Part shown: positions 7,175 to 15,133 of the stretch, piece by piece
Layout: each line of letters starts with the position of its first letter
Position numbering within the stretch: position 1 is the stretch's first letter
Origin: Bacillota bacterium
GTDB taxonomy: Bacteria; Bacillota_E; Sulfobacillia; Sulfobacillales; Sulfobacillaceae
Direction of reading: 5' to 3'
DNA: 28,230 nucleotides
Assembly: GCA_021820645.1 (NCBI GenBank)
Contig: JAKADJ010000001.1
Location: forward strand, 1-28,230
Notes under the pieces: generated by a model
What the model saw: the letters and a program-made list of their open reading frames with translations, nothing else
Told to the model about the DNA's origin: nothing
The model's database searches: none
Program-made: the position numbers and the translations under genes

Positions 7175-7845
7175 TGGACGCCGCCCGCATCTTAGTGGTA
7201 GACGACGAGCGGTCTATTCGTGAAATGCTGGATATGGGCCTTAGACATCGCGGATTCGTCGTCCAAACCTGCGCCGATGCCGAACAAGCCCTGGCGGCTA
7301 TGGCGCAGTTTGCGCCGCATGCTGCCATCGTCGACGTGATGTTGCCCGGTGACAACGGATTTCAATTGAGCCGCCGCCTCCGTCAGGATCCTGACCTTTA
7401 CATATTGATGCTGACCGCGCGGGATGCCGTCGCGGATCGCGTCCAAGGTCTGGAAGGCGGAGCCGACGATTACCTCATTAAACCGTTTGATTTTGATGAA
7501 TTGGTGGCCAGGCTTCGGGCCGGATTACGACGCGTGCATCGTGATGAAACCGTGATTTGGCACTATGAGGATCTGTCGATGGATGATGCCAGCCATCGCG
7601 TAATTCGGGGTTCGTCGCCAATTGCGCTCACGGCCAAAGAATATGAATTATTGAGATATCTGATGCTGAATCCAGGTCTGGTCTTGTCGAAAGCGCAGAT
7701 TTTGCAACACGTATGGGGTTACGATTATATGGGGGACGACAACCTGGTCGAGGTCCACATTTCTTCGCTGAGAGATAAAGTCGGAGACCACGATAAGACC
7801 ATCATCCAAACCGTGCGTGGGTTTGGATATCGCTTGGGCGTGTAA
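7174..7845 (+). CDS. OmpR/PhoB-family response regulator
   Basis: A 223-residue transcription regulator. The receiver domain (about 1-118) has the acidic pocket Asp10-Asp11, phospho-acceptor Asp54 (AIVDVMLPG), Thr81 (LTARDA) and Lys103 (LIKPFDFDEL). A winged-helix DNA-binding domain follows (about 126-223): it has LTAKEYELLRYLMLNPG, the recognition-helix region NLVEVHISSLRDKVG and TVRGFGYRLG, all characteristic of the OmpR/PhoB group. It overlaps the upstream gene by one base and the kinase by one base (TAATG in both cases), showing tight coupling. It is expected to be phosphorylated by the adjacent kinase. The target genes are unknown; the exported protein immediately downstream is one candidate. 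Confidence 0.95.
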   Translation: MDAARILVVDDERSIREMLDMGLRHRGFVVQTCADAEQALAAMAQFAPHAAIVDVMLPGDNGFQLSRRLRQDPDLYILMLTARDAVADRVQGLEGGADDYLIKPFDFDELVARLRAGLRRVHRDETVIWHYEDLSMDDASHRVIRGSSPIALTAKEYELLRYLMLNPGLVLSKAQILQHVWGYDYMGDDNLVEVHISSLRDKVGDHDKTIIQTVRGFGYRLGV

Positions 7846-9254
7846 TGCCCCGTAAACCGAGGACGTTGACCGATCAACTGATTGGTCGCCAGGTGCTCTT
7901 GCTAGCGGTCTTAGTCATTGTCATTGCCGCTAGTCAATACATCATCTTGCGAGCCGTATTACTATCGTCCGAAGCACGAACCTTGCACCAAGAGATGGCC
8001 GTGCTCGGGCCCATTATTCACCACGACCTCATCCACCGAGGTCAGCTCCGGTTTCAATCACTGGCGAGCGTGTTAAGTGCTCGTTTGACGGCGTCAGGTA
8101 TTAACCTCATTATCACCGATAGTACGGGGCAACTCGTCTCCACATCCTCACGTCTGATCAGCCCCTCTCCTCCTCCCATCGTGATGGGTCATTACTTTCT
8201 GTGGAAAGGTTATCTGGTGGTGAGCGCTCGTTTAGGGGACCCACATTTCCCTGATGGACGCCTTTGGCTGCTCACCCATCTCAGTCCGATACATGACATC
8301 CTGATGCGTGATCTCTACCTGGTGGTTGCCTTGGGTGCTCTCATGTTAGCCATCACGGCATTAGCGGGCTCAGTCTTAATGCGCCGAAGCCTTCATCCCC
8401 TCGAAACGATTCGGGCCGCCACTTCTCGCATCGCGGGCGGAGACATTGGCCATACCACCACGCTCAGTGATGCCCCGCTCGAACTACAAGAAGTCAGCGA
8501 TGCCATCAACACCATGTCCTTATCCATTAAAGAACTATTCGACCAGGAAAAATTACTTGCCGAACAGATGCGGCGCTTTGTCGCTGACGCGTCCCATGAG
8601 TTACGTACACCGCTGACCGCCATTAATGGCTTTCTTTCGATTTTACGCAACACCGAACTGAGTCCCGAGGAGGAAGCGGAAGGACTCGCGACCATCCAAC
8701 ATGAGAGTCAGCGCATGGGTAGACTCGTCAACCAACTATTGACCTTGTCCCGTATCGACACCGCTCCTACCACAGCCATCGCACCTGTCCCCTTGGATAT
8801 GGCGCGATGGCTAGACGCCGTGACCCCCGTCTTAACTAACGTCGCCCAGCCACACCCCATCAACTTCAGCGCGGAATCGATTTCGGTGGTCGCGGACCCC
8901 GACCGATTAACGGAGATTGCCCTAAACCTCATAGAAAATGCCGCACGCTATTCTCCCCCGGATATGCCCATTGATGTGTCACTCTATCGTCATCGTGACA
9001 GCGCCGTCGTAGAAGTCGGCGACTACGGTCCTGGTATTGCCCCGCAAGACATTGAGCACTTGTTTGAGCGATTTTATCGTAGTGATCAAGCACGCACCTC
9101 CACCTCCGGGGGAACCGGACTCGGTCTTTCAATCGTCGATGCCTTGGTTAAAGCCCATGGTGGTCACGTTGATGTCAGTAACCGAAAGGCGCCCCAACAC
9201 GGTGCCATCATGCGGGTCATGTTGCCGCTTCAGCAAAATTTGAGCCAAAATTAA
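7845..9254 (+). CDS. membrane sensor histidine kinase
   Basis: A 469-residue kinase partner of the preceding regulator. Transmembrane helix 1 is at about 16-38 and helix 2 at about 157-179, leaving an external sensor domain of about 118 residues with no motif I recognise. A HAMP linker follows (about 180-232). The HisKA domain has phospho-His251 in DASHELRTPLTAINGF. The ATPase domain shows the N box (NLIENAARYS, about 361-370), the G1 box DYGPGI (393-398), the F box (LFERFYR) and the G2 box GGTGLGLS (422-429). The start ATG overlaps the stop of the regulator. Kinases of this shape sense external or envelope signals, but the ligand cannot be read from the sequence. Confidence 0.95.
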   Translation: MPRKPRTLTDQLIGRQVLLLAVLVIVIAASQYIILRAVLLSSEARTLHQEMAVLGPIIHHDLIHRGQLRFQSLASVLSARLTASGINLIITDSTGQLVSTSSRLISPSPPPIVMGHYFLWKGYLVVSARLGDPHFPDGRLWLLTHLSPIHDILMRDLYLVVALGALMLAITALAGSVLMRRSLHPLETIRAATSRIAGGDIGHTTTLSDAPLELQEVSDAINTMSLSIKELFDQEKLLAEQMRRFVADASHELRTPLTAINGFLSILRNTELSPEEEAEGLATIQHESQRMGRLVNQLLTLSRIDTAPTTAIAPVPLDMARWLDAVTPVLTNVAQPHPINFSAESISVVADPDRLTEIALNLIENAARYSPPDMPIDVSLYRHRDSAVVEVGDYGPGIAPQDIEHLFERFYRSDQARTSTSGGTGLGLSIVDALVKAHGGHVDVSNRKAPQHGAIMRVMLPLQQNLSQN

Positions 9255-9350
9255 CCGCAACTTTAGCAGGATTTGGGATGGGTTTCAGGTTGGCAAGGCA
9301 CAATAGGGCTTGGGATCCACGGGATCCAAATCCAAGGAGGTCATCCACAC

Positions 9351-10316
9351 ATGAAGAAAGCGACTCTGGTCACCATCATGGCAGGTTTCGCCGCATCGGG
9401 AATGCTCGCCATTGGTGCCACCACATTTGCGGCTTCCCCCCCGCCCACTAGCAACACGGCGAGCGCTGCGTCGCACGCAATGCCGCAGGCGCATCGAAAA
9501 ATGATGCGCCACCGCGGACGTGTTACGGCGGTCACTGCGACCACGGTGACGGTTCGATATCACGGCAAGCATACCCACACCTTTGACCTTAATCAAACGA
9601 CGATTCGCGCTTTGGCCTACCCTGTCTCCTCGTCTCTATTGCAAGTCGGAGATCCGGTCCTGGCCTTTCACAACCACATCGTGATGCTTCCCGTGGCTCG
9701 AGGTGTGTTGACGGCAAGCGGTAACGGACGTTGGGCGCTCGTCACGCCTAAAAAGAAGACCCTGTCCCTAGCGAGCACTCCCTCCACCTTACTGGGGGTA
9801 TCAAACTTAACCAACGGGGCCAAGGTCATGGTATTCGGGAAACTGTCCGGAACCACCCTCACTCCGACGGCTTTGGCGGCGCAACCCACCAGAATGCGGG
9901 CGACTGTTGTTTCTAACCAAAATGGGATCCTCACCCTGAAGACTGCTAACACCGGATCTCTGACGATAACTGAGGCGAAGCTTCCAATGGCCAAGTGGCT
10001 TAGCAAGCTCAAGACAGGCCGCCACGTTCTATTGTTGCTCGATCCGGTAACCAAGACACCGTTAGCTGTCATCCCGGAACCTCACCGACCCCAACAACGT
10101 GATGCCCGATTCGCGGTGGGGAAACTCTCGTCGGTTTCCACCGCAAGCTTAGTGGTAACCAACCCATTGGGCACGGACACCATCAATTTAAGCGGTAAGA
10201 CTGTTAAGGTACTATGGCCCCATCATGCCACCGCCACGTTGAGCCAAGTACCCCAGGGTACTCCGGTGATGGTCCATGCGAAGGGCACGACTTCCTTGAT
10301 TGTGCGCGTATTCTAA
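9351..10316 (+). CDS. exported protein with repeated beta-rich (DUF5666-like) segments
   Basis: A 321-residue secreted protein. The signal peptide is clear: MKKATLVTIMAGFAASG, then a hydrophobic core and a probable cleavage after TTFA-A (about residue 27). The mature part starts with a low-complexity Ser/Pro/Ala stretch and a His/Arg/Met-rich patch (AHRKMMRHRG). It then contains about four related 60-70-residue units of the form R/G-x-V-t-a-V-tt-tV-tV...GD-V (RGRVTAVTATTVTV, MRATVVSNQNGILTL, VGKLSSVSTASLVV), resembling small beta-barrel DUF5666 repeats; that assignment is from pattern only. ATG 9351 is fixed by AAGGAGG 11 nt upstream. It lies 96 nt after the kinase gene and may be a target or accessory of that system. 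A hairpin terminator follows. Confidence 0.75.
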   Translation: MKKATLVTIMAGFAASGMLAIGATTFAASPPPTSNTASAASHAMPQAHRKMMRHRGRVTAVTATTVTVRYHGKHTHTFDLNQTTIRALAYPVSSSLLQVGDPVLAFHNHIVMLPVARGVLTASGNGRWALVTPKKKTLSLASTPSTLLGVSNLTNGAKVMVFGKLSGTTLTPTALAAQPTRMRATVVSNQNGILTLKTANTGSLTITEAKLPMAKWLSKLKTGRHVLLLLDPVTKTPLAVIPEPHRPQQRDARFAVGKLSSVSTASLVVTNPLGTDTINLSGKTVKVLWPHHATATLSQVPQGTPVMVHAKGTTSLIVRVF

Positions 10317-10383
10317 AATCTAAACCCGCACACAGAGGGCCTCCGATGAGGTTTCCCACCAGGGCAAGGACGCGTCCGTGACA

Positions 10384-10440
10384 GAAGAGAAGACCATAGG
10401 CGGCCCCAGTGCCCACCCACGGTCTTCTCTTCCTCTATTT
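10384..10440 (+). terminator. hairpin terminator after the exported protein gene
   Basis: GAAGAGAAGACC (10384-10395) pairs perfectly with GGTCTTCTCTTC (10421-10432), a 12-bp stem with a GC-rich 25-nt loop, followed by CTCTATTT. It separates this gene from the convergent CoA transferase genes. Confidence 0.65.
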
Positions 10441-10469
10441 CGATTGAGGGCTGCGCGGTTCTGATGCGC

Positions 10470-11315
10470 TCAATGTCGACCACGAGCGGGCCACGCCACG
10501 TGCAAAGCTTGACGTTCGCGTTCGTAAATGGTCACAAATTTCTCACTGGCCTCTTCGCCCGCCAACAGTTCAAGCTTTCTTACTTCCAGAGGATCCGCCG
10601 TGCGGATAATTTCGAGTTCTTGCGCGGTGGGTGGCGTGGTGTGAGGGATAATGTCCGTCACCTGAAGATCAAATCCGGTCCGCTCCCTAACCTCATCGGG
10701 TGACACCCCAGGGTGCAAGGTTACTACGGCCATCGAGCCACCCGGCCCACTAAAGTCAAACACACCCAAGTCGGTGACTAAGAGACTGGGAGCACCTGAG
10801 CGCCCCAGATACTGGTCTCTCTCTGCCCCATTTCCAGCCCCACTCCGAAAATCCACCTGAGAAACCACACTACGCGTGTTGTGATGCAAGATGTAGTAGA
10901 AAATTTGAGATAAATGACTGGTATCTTCCGGTATTCCCCGAGACCCCACCAATGCCACTTTGGGCTTTTCCCAGGGACCAATCGAACTAATATTGACATT
11001 CCCAAATTGATCGATTTGGGCCGGATTAATCCAAATCCGAAACAGATCACAAAAAATAGCGTCAAAAATCTCCTCCATCGTCAGGGGAATTCCCCGTTGA
11101 ACATCTGTAAGAAACTGTCCCAACGTCAACGTCGGTAGCGGGGTCACTTCCATCCCGGATTCCGGCGTGGCTAACACTGCCAGTTCCGGTGCATGGGTCT
11201 TTTGTGCCACGAGTGCCGCAAGCGCCCCAAAAGCGGTCACCGAGCTCACGAGAAATTCTCCCTTGAGTTGGTGTGCCATGGTGGCAATCATCAATTCATC
11301 TAAAGAATATTCCAT
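10470..11315 (-). CDS. CoA-transferase family I, beta subunit
   Basis: A 281-residue cytoplasmic protein resembling the beta subunits of two-subunit CoA transferases and of the IpdAB ring-cleaving enzymes. It has the Rossmann-like pattern LAVLATPESGM, the segment DQFGNVNISSIG, and VVSQVDFRSGAGNG, GGSMAVVTLHPG and TGFDL, which match the group from knowledge of the family. In GctB-type enzymes a catalytic Glu sits in an ENG motif. Here Glu52 in PESG may be its counterpart, but the difference leaves open whether this is a transferase or an IpdB-like hydrolase. It lies 27 nt downstream of the alpha subunit gene. ATG 11315 has AGGAGGG about 11 nt upstream. The substrate is unknown; no other acyl-CoA genes are in the window. 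Confidence 0.85.
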   Translation of the reverse strand: MEYSLDELMIATMAHQLKGEFLVSSVTAFGALAALVAQKTHAPELAVLATPESGMEVTPLPTLTLGQFLTDVQRGIPLTMEEIFDAIFCDLFRIWINPAQIDQFGNVNISSIGPWEKPKVALVGSRGIPEDTSHLSQIFYYILHHNTRSVVSQVDFRSGAGNGAERDQYLGRSGAPSLLVTDLGVFDFSGPGGSMAVVTLHPGVSPDEVRERTGFDLQVTDIIPHTTPPTAQELEIIRTADPLEVRKLELLAGEEASEKFVTIYERERQALHVAWPARGRH

Positions 11316-11342
11316 GGTCCTTATCTCCCTCCTCTAGGCCCT

Positions 11343-12206
11343 TTACACGTGCAATCTCGATACCAAGTGTTCGCGTCCACCAATGCGATCTAAATATTGC
11401 CCATGCTCCACAAACACCATCGAATCTTGATAAACCGCCCATTTAGCCGGGTCGTTGGCCGCGGCCATATATTCCTCGAGGTGTTTTAGGTCGGCACGAT
11501 ATTCTGGGGCGCATCCTGTCGGATGGGCCCCCCAGGGCATCTCCGCGACCCCTTGGGTATGAATTCGCAAAATTTGTACATCCCGACCGAACCGTTGGAG
11601 TTCATCCGCATGGACTAGCCGCTCGCAGGACATAAACGTGGTCTTGGCGGCTTTAGCACACAGGACGTCTATATGACCATCTCCCAGAATTACGCCATTG
11701 CCGCGTTCATCGGCATAATTGACGTGAATCAGCGCGAAGTCTGGATGAATCGCCGGCACCGCCACCAACTGTTGTCCCGTAAAAGGGTCCGTCATGGTGC
11801 GAAACGCGTGATTCACTTTTAAGACGTCAGTCGCTAGACCAGACCGAGTCGGCAAAAATGGAACACGTTTGATGGCCGCATCAAGCCCAGCCATCACGGT
11901 GTACTCTGTCCACTCCTCAAATTCGACTATTTGGCCTTGGCGCGCTCGACGAAAATTCGGCGCCAACCCCATCACTTCAAATCCCACAAATGCATAGATA
12001 ACCTTAGACACAACGCCCAATCCCAACAGCAAGTCCACCTCCGGACCGCCCACATTGACGATTAGCGTCAAATCCTTACGGCCACTGCGTGCCAAGGCTC
12101 GCACCAACGCCATCGGTTTTCGTGACAACGACGATCCCCCAATAGTAATGCTAGCGCCGTCAGGGATCTGGTCTAACATCGCTTCAGCCGTTAACACTTT
12201 ATTCAC
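11343..12206 (-). CDS. CoA-transferase family I, alpha subunit
   Basis: A 287-residue partner of the beta subunit encoded 27 nt downstream. The N-terminal part has GASITIGGSSLSRKPMALVR, the glycine-rich entry of the family, followed by DLTLIVNVGGPEVDLLLGLG and an FVGFE strand. The later part has ADERGNGVILGDGHIDVLCAKAA in broken pieces typical of alpha subunits such as GctA and IpdA. The start is uncertain: GTG 12215 would sit directly on the ribosome binding site GGGAGG (12215-12220), while GTG 12206 lies 8 nt after it, so I prefer 12206. The gene is the first of the pair, transcribed divergently from the spore protein gene. Weak promoter-like sequences (TATTAT, TCTAAT) occur in the gap but none is decisive. 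Confidence 0.85.
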   Translation of the reverse strand: MNKVLTAEAMLDQIPDGASITIGGSSLSRKPMALVRALARSGRKDLTLIVNVGGPEVDLLLGLGVVSKVIYAFVGFEVMGLAPNFRRARQGQIVEFEEWTEYTVMAGLDAAIKRVPFLPTRSGLATDVLKVNHAFRTMTDPFTGQQLVAVPAIHPDFALIHVNYADERGNGVILGDGHIDVLCAKAAKTTFMSCERLVHADELQRFGRDVQILRIHTQGVAEMPWGAHPTGCAPEYRADLKHLEEYMAAANDPAKWAVYQDSMVFVEHGQYLDRIGGREHLVSRLHV

Positions 12207-12339
12207 CAAAGACACCTCCCCGATTCTTGATTAGACATCTCTCCCATAATATCCTGCAATGTTTGGGAAATAACTCCACACGGCCGTAGCAATTGGCAAG
12301 GCCCCTAGAAATTGGTTGCTGTTCAGATCCTGAAAACGT

Positions 12340-12368
12340 GGGTATTCCGCCAATATCCGGTGATACTA
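12340..12368 (+). promoter_or_regulatory. possible forespore (sigma-G-like) promoter of the spore protein gene
   Basis: GATACTA (12362-12368) resembles the sigma-G -10 (CATANTA), and GGGTAT (12340-12345) lies 16 bp upstream. The -35 is poor. The call leans on the fact that SASP genes are normally sigma-G controlled. Confidence 0.3.
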
Positions 12369-12399
12369 GTGTCATGTCAGTCTCATGGAGGTGACAAAC

Positions 12400-12618
12400 A
12401 TGGCTCGTAGTAACAACACAGGCAACCGTGCCTTAGTACAAGGTGCCGCCCGTGCGCTTGACCAATTTAAATATGAAGTCGCACGCGAACTCGGTCTGCA
12501 AGGCGTAGAAGACGGATATTGGGGTGACATTCCTTCCCGACAATGTGGTGCAGTCGGAGGTCACATGGTACGTAAGATGATCGAAATGGCCGAACAGCAG
12601 ATGGCCGGCCGTCGGTAA
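12400..12618 (+). CDS. alpha/beta-type small acid-soluble spore protein
   Basis: A 72-residue DNA-coating spore protein, used to protect DNA in the dormant spore and degraded at germination. The family signature is clear: MARSN at the start, ALDQFKYEVARELG holding the Gpr protease site (KYE-VA), and GAVGGHMVRKMIEMAEQQ at the end. The start is ATG 12400, 5 nt after GGAGGTGA (12387-12394); an ATG at 12385 overlaps that site. Two oddities: the loop GVEDGYWGDIPS is longer than usual, and the typical NGSVGG is replaced by CGAVGG, putting a cysteine where an Asn usually sits. It stands alone with its own terminator. Confidence 0.95.
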   Translation: MARSNNTGNRALVQGAARALDQFKYEVARELGLQGVEDGYWGDIPSRQCGAVGGHMVRKMIEMAEQQMAGRR

Positions 12619-12635
12619 ATTCACAAGCATACATA

Positions 12636-12679
12636 GGGATTACCGCGGCGCCTTCGGGATACCGCGGTGATACCCTTTT
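12636..12679 (+). terminator. terminator after the spore protein gene
   Basis: ACCGCGG (12642-12648) pairs with CCGCGGT (12662-12668) and the stem can be extended by GGGAT/ATACCC with small bulges. TTTT follows (12676-12679). It overlaps by two bases the stop of the convergent oxidoreductase gene. Confidence 0.7.
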
Positions 12680-13694
12680 AGAGTTCCAAAATAATCTTAC
12701 CGAACACACTGGAGGTCTCCAGGTGTTCATGAGCCTGGTCCGCTTGCTCCAAGGGAAACGTATGATCAATCACCGGCACCAGTTCTCCTCGAGCAAACAA
12801 CGGCAAGATGCGCGGTAAAATCGCACTGCTCCCAAGATATGCCCCTAATATGGATTGCCGACGACGAAACAGCCGCCCCAGTTCGAAGCTCACGAGACCG
12901 CCAGTGGTCGACCCCACTGAGACCACGACGCCTCCTCTGCGTGTCGCCTCCAAGGATTGCTCAAACGTGGCTTGTCCCAGAGAATCGACGGTCATATCGG
13001 CCCCTTGTTGCTGGGTTAGACTCATGACCTCGGATAGGACGTCATCTCCGGCATCCCAGCGTATGATTTCATCGGCCCCAAATTGACGCAGACGGTCGGT
13101 TTGTTTAAAAGTCGACCGCACCACGGCAATTACCCTCATCCCACGACGCTTGGCCAACTGCAAGGTGGCTAACCCTAAACCCCCATTGGCCGCCCAGAGT
13201 AAGAGCGTCATGCCGGGTGCCGCCCCCGCTTTTTGCAAAAAATCCTCGGCGGTAATGAAGGGAACCCCCACCGACGCTGCCTCTGCAAAGGTAAGTCCGC
13301 TCGGCATGGGTACCACATTGGTTTGGGGTACCACTGCGTACTCAGCATAGGTCCCATCGAAAATGCGAAACTTGGCGCAACTCGGTTGCTCCCCACCCAA
13401 ACAAAAACGGCAGGCACCGCACGCCATGCCCGGATTCAACACCACCCGTTGCCCGACTTGAAATCCGTCAACTCCATCTCCAAGCGCTTCAATTTCCCCG
13501 GCTCCGTCGCTCCCTAAAATTCTCGGAGTCGCAAATCCACCAAAGGCACCCTGCCTCACCCAAATATCTCGATGGTTTACGCCCGCTGCTCGAAGCCGGA
13601 TAAGCACTTCGCCGCATCCAGGTTCTGGGGTCACTACCTCTTGGTATTGTAATACAGTGGCTCCTCCCGGTTCGCGAACCTGTACCGCACGCAT
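12678..13694 (-). CDS. zinc-binding MDR alcohol dehydrogenase / quinone reductase-like protein
   Basis: A 338-residue NAD(P)-dependent oxidoreductase of the medium-chain dehydrogenase/reductase superfamily. The N-terminal GroES-like domain has GVNHRDIWVRQG (about 38-49). The structural-zinc lobe carries four cysteines (Cys92, Cys95, Cys98 and Cys106; GMACGACRFCLGG then PSC). The Rossmann domain has WAANGGLGLATLQLAKRRGM. The catalytic-zinc Cys and the GHE motif of true alcohol dehydrogenases are replaced by Asn40 and GSD, so it probably keeps only the structural zinc and acts as a reductase of the quinone-reductase type; this is inference. The start is ATG 13694, 9 nt after GGTGG; two closer ATGs are at 13703 and 13700. 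A promoter is visible upstream. Confidence 0.88.
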   Translation of the reverse strand: MRAVQVREPGGATVLQYQEVVTPEPGCGEVLIRLRAAGVNHRDIWVRQGAFGGFATPRILGSDGAGEIEALGDGVDGFQVGQRVVLNPGMACGACRFCLGGEQPSCAKFRIFDGTYAEYAVVPQTNVVPMPSGLTFAEAASVGVPFITAEDFLQKAGAAPGMTLLLWAANGGLGLATLQLAKRRGMRVIAVVRSTFKQTDRLRQFGADEIIRWDAGDDVLSEVMSLTQQQGADMTVDSLGQATFEQSLEATRRGGVVVSVGSTTGGLVSFELGRLFRRRQSILGAYLGSSAILPRILPLFARGELVPVIDHTFPLEQADQAHEHLETSSVFGKIILEL

Positions 13695-13737
13695 ACCCAT
13701 CATCCACCTTCCGAATTGGATAAATTTACCTAATCAC

Positions 13738-13766
13738 ACTGTAGCAGATTGCCCTGATGCTGTCAT
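13738..13766 (-). promoter_or_regulatory. promoter of the MDR oxidoreductase gene
   Basis: On the minus strand ATGACA (13761-13766) and TACAGT (13738-13743) are 17 bp apart, and TGC before the -10 gives an extended -10. The -35 overlaps the last codons of the deacetylase gene, so the oxidoreductase may be transcribed alone or by read-through. Confidence 0.55.
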
Positions 13767-15133
13767 CGCCACTCTACCCATGCCAGCGACCAAGCAATGG
13801 ACCGTGCCTGTTGCCACAGCTGAAACGGACGGAATTCGTGAGGAAATATTGGCCAATCCCAGTGTAGCTGGTCGGGTTCTTGAATCAACTGCAAGAACCC
13901 CAACTCCAACGGCCTTCCCACCACCTCGGCCTTTTGAGGATTTTCCCACAAAGCCCGGGCATATGCTGCATAGGCTTCAATGGACCAGTCAGTGCGCTCC
14001 CATGGCACCCGACTGGGTAACCGTCCGTGGTCCTGGATTTCACGCACCAACCACCGACTGGCGCGACGTATCTCCTCTGCCGATACCGCCCCAAATGGGG
14101 TCGCCGTCCGAAGACTCGGCTCCCAATCGTCTGGGGGCAGTATCTGTGGCACCATGACCGTGGGGGTACGGTCAGCATCGACCGCACACGCCAACAAAAA
14201 GACCTGCTGCGCCGCCGATAACGATACCCCATCGACACGAAGTGGTCCCAGGCGATCTCTTAGATGTGGTTTCCATCGCTCAAGGTCAACCCGGCGTTCC
14301 CCACGGGGAATCACCCGGTCTCGCAATTGGACCACATTGAGCCACTCGATATCGGGATGACGGGAGATCGCCAAGAGATATTCTCGATACGCGTCTCGAG
14401 CATGTTTTTGTTCCGTGCGACTGCGCACCGGTGCCGGTCGTAGCACATCCACCGTCGCTCCGTGCGCAAAGTTCACGGCATCCCAAAACTTCGTCGACAC
14501 GAGTTCCGTGGGGTGCGCCATGACCATGAAAATCTTACCGCCGGAAAACTGGGCCGCTGCCTCATCGATCATATCTAAAGCGTCTCTTATATTATCAGGA
14601 AATTTCAATAAAAATGGCCGCGGCGTCATCACCGGGGGCGAGAGATGCAAAACCGATCCCAACCATACCGGTTCGTCTAAGGGAACCACGTAGCTATTCC
14701 AGGCATCACTAAAAAATGTGTCCATGCCCAATAGGGGCAGCGCTTCCACGGCAGCCGGTACCCAATTGGCACCGGGTTGGGTAAAGTATATTGGGGGTCG
14801 AATCGCATCAGCTACCATCTCTACTCCAATTTTCTCACGTTCGACGAAGGCCTGGATGCCGTCTTGGTACGACAGGTTCTGGAGCTCTTCCGCGATGGTC
14901 GGATGCTCCGAGTGACTCCACGAGTGAAAACCGAGAGCCGTCTCTTGGCGCAAGGCATCGAGCGCAGACCGATAGCCACCTTCGGCGAGGACACGCGCCT
15001 TCTTCCCGACAATGCCATAAGACCCGGCAATTCCTACCCCTTGCATAGACTCAAGAATGTTTCCAAGGGCATCGTGAGATTCCCGGGTCAGATAGTCTTC
15101 GACGTCGTAGCGCAAAAGGCCAATGGCTTTCAT
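13763..15133 (-). CDS. polysaccharide deacetylase-like (CE4/NodB) protein with an extra C-terminal domain
   Basis: A 456-residue protein without a signal peptide. Residues about 1-260 carry the CE4 deacetylase motifs in order: YDVEDY (Asp10 and Asp13), the metal motif HSWSH (His70, His74) in GFHSWSHSEHPT, TQPGANW in place of the RxPxG motif, and MVMAHPTEL as the last histidine motif. Thus the metal site Asp-His-His is complete, although the Arg of motif 3 is a Gln. Residues about 290-456 form a second domain with VSLSAAQQVFLLA and VSAEEIRRASRWLV...GRLPSRV, which reminds me of pseudomurein-binding-like repeats; this is tentative. The start ATG overlaps the glycosyltransferase stop (ATGA), so the two are coupled and likely act on the same glycan. 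Confidence 0.72.
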   Translation of the reverse strand: MKAIGLLRYDVEDYLTRESHDALGNILESMQGVGIAGSYGIVGKKARVLAEGGYRSALDALRQETALGFHSWSHSEHPTIAEELQNLSYQDGIQAFVEREKIGVEMVADAIRPPIYFTQPGANWVPAAVEALPLLGMDTFFSDAWNSYVVPLDEPVWLGSVLHLSPPVMTPRPFLLKFPDNIRDALDMIDEAAAQFSGGKIFMVMAHPTELVSTKFWDAVNFAHGATVDVLRPAPVRSRTEQKHARDAYREYLLAISRHPDIEWLNVVQLRDRVIPRGERRVDLERWKPHLRDRLGPLRVDGVSLSAAQQVFLLACAVDADRTPTVMVPQILPPDDWEPSLRTATPFGAVSAEEIRRASRWLVREIQDHGRLPSRVPWERTDWSIEAYAAYARALWENPQKAEVVGRPLELGFLQLIQEPDQLHWDWPIFPHEFRPFQLWQQARSIAWSLAWVEWR

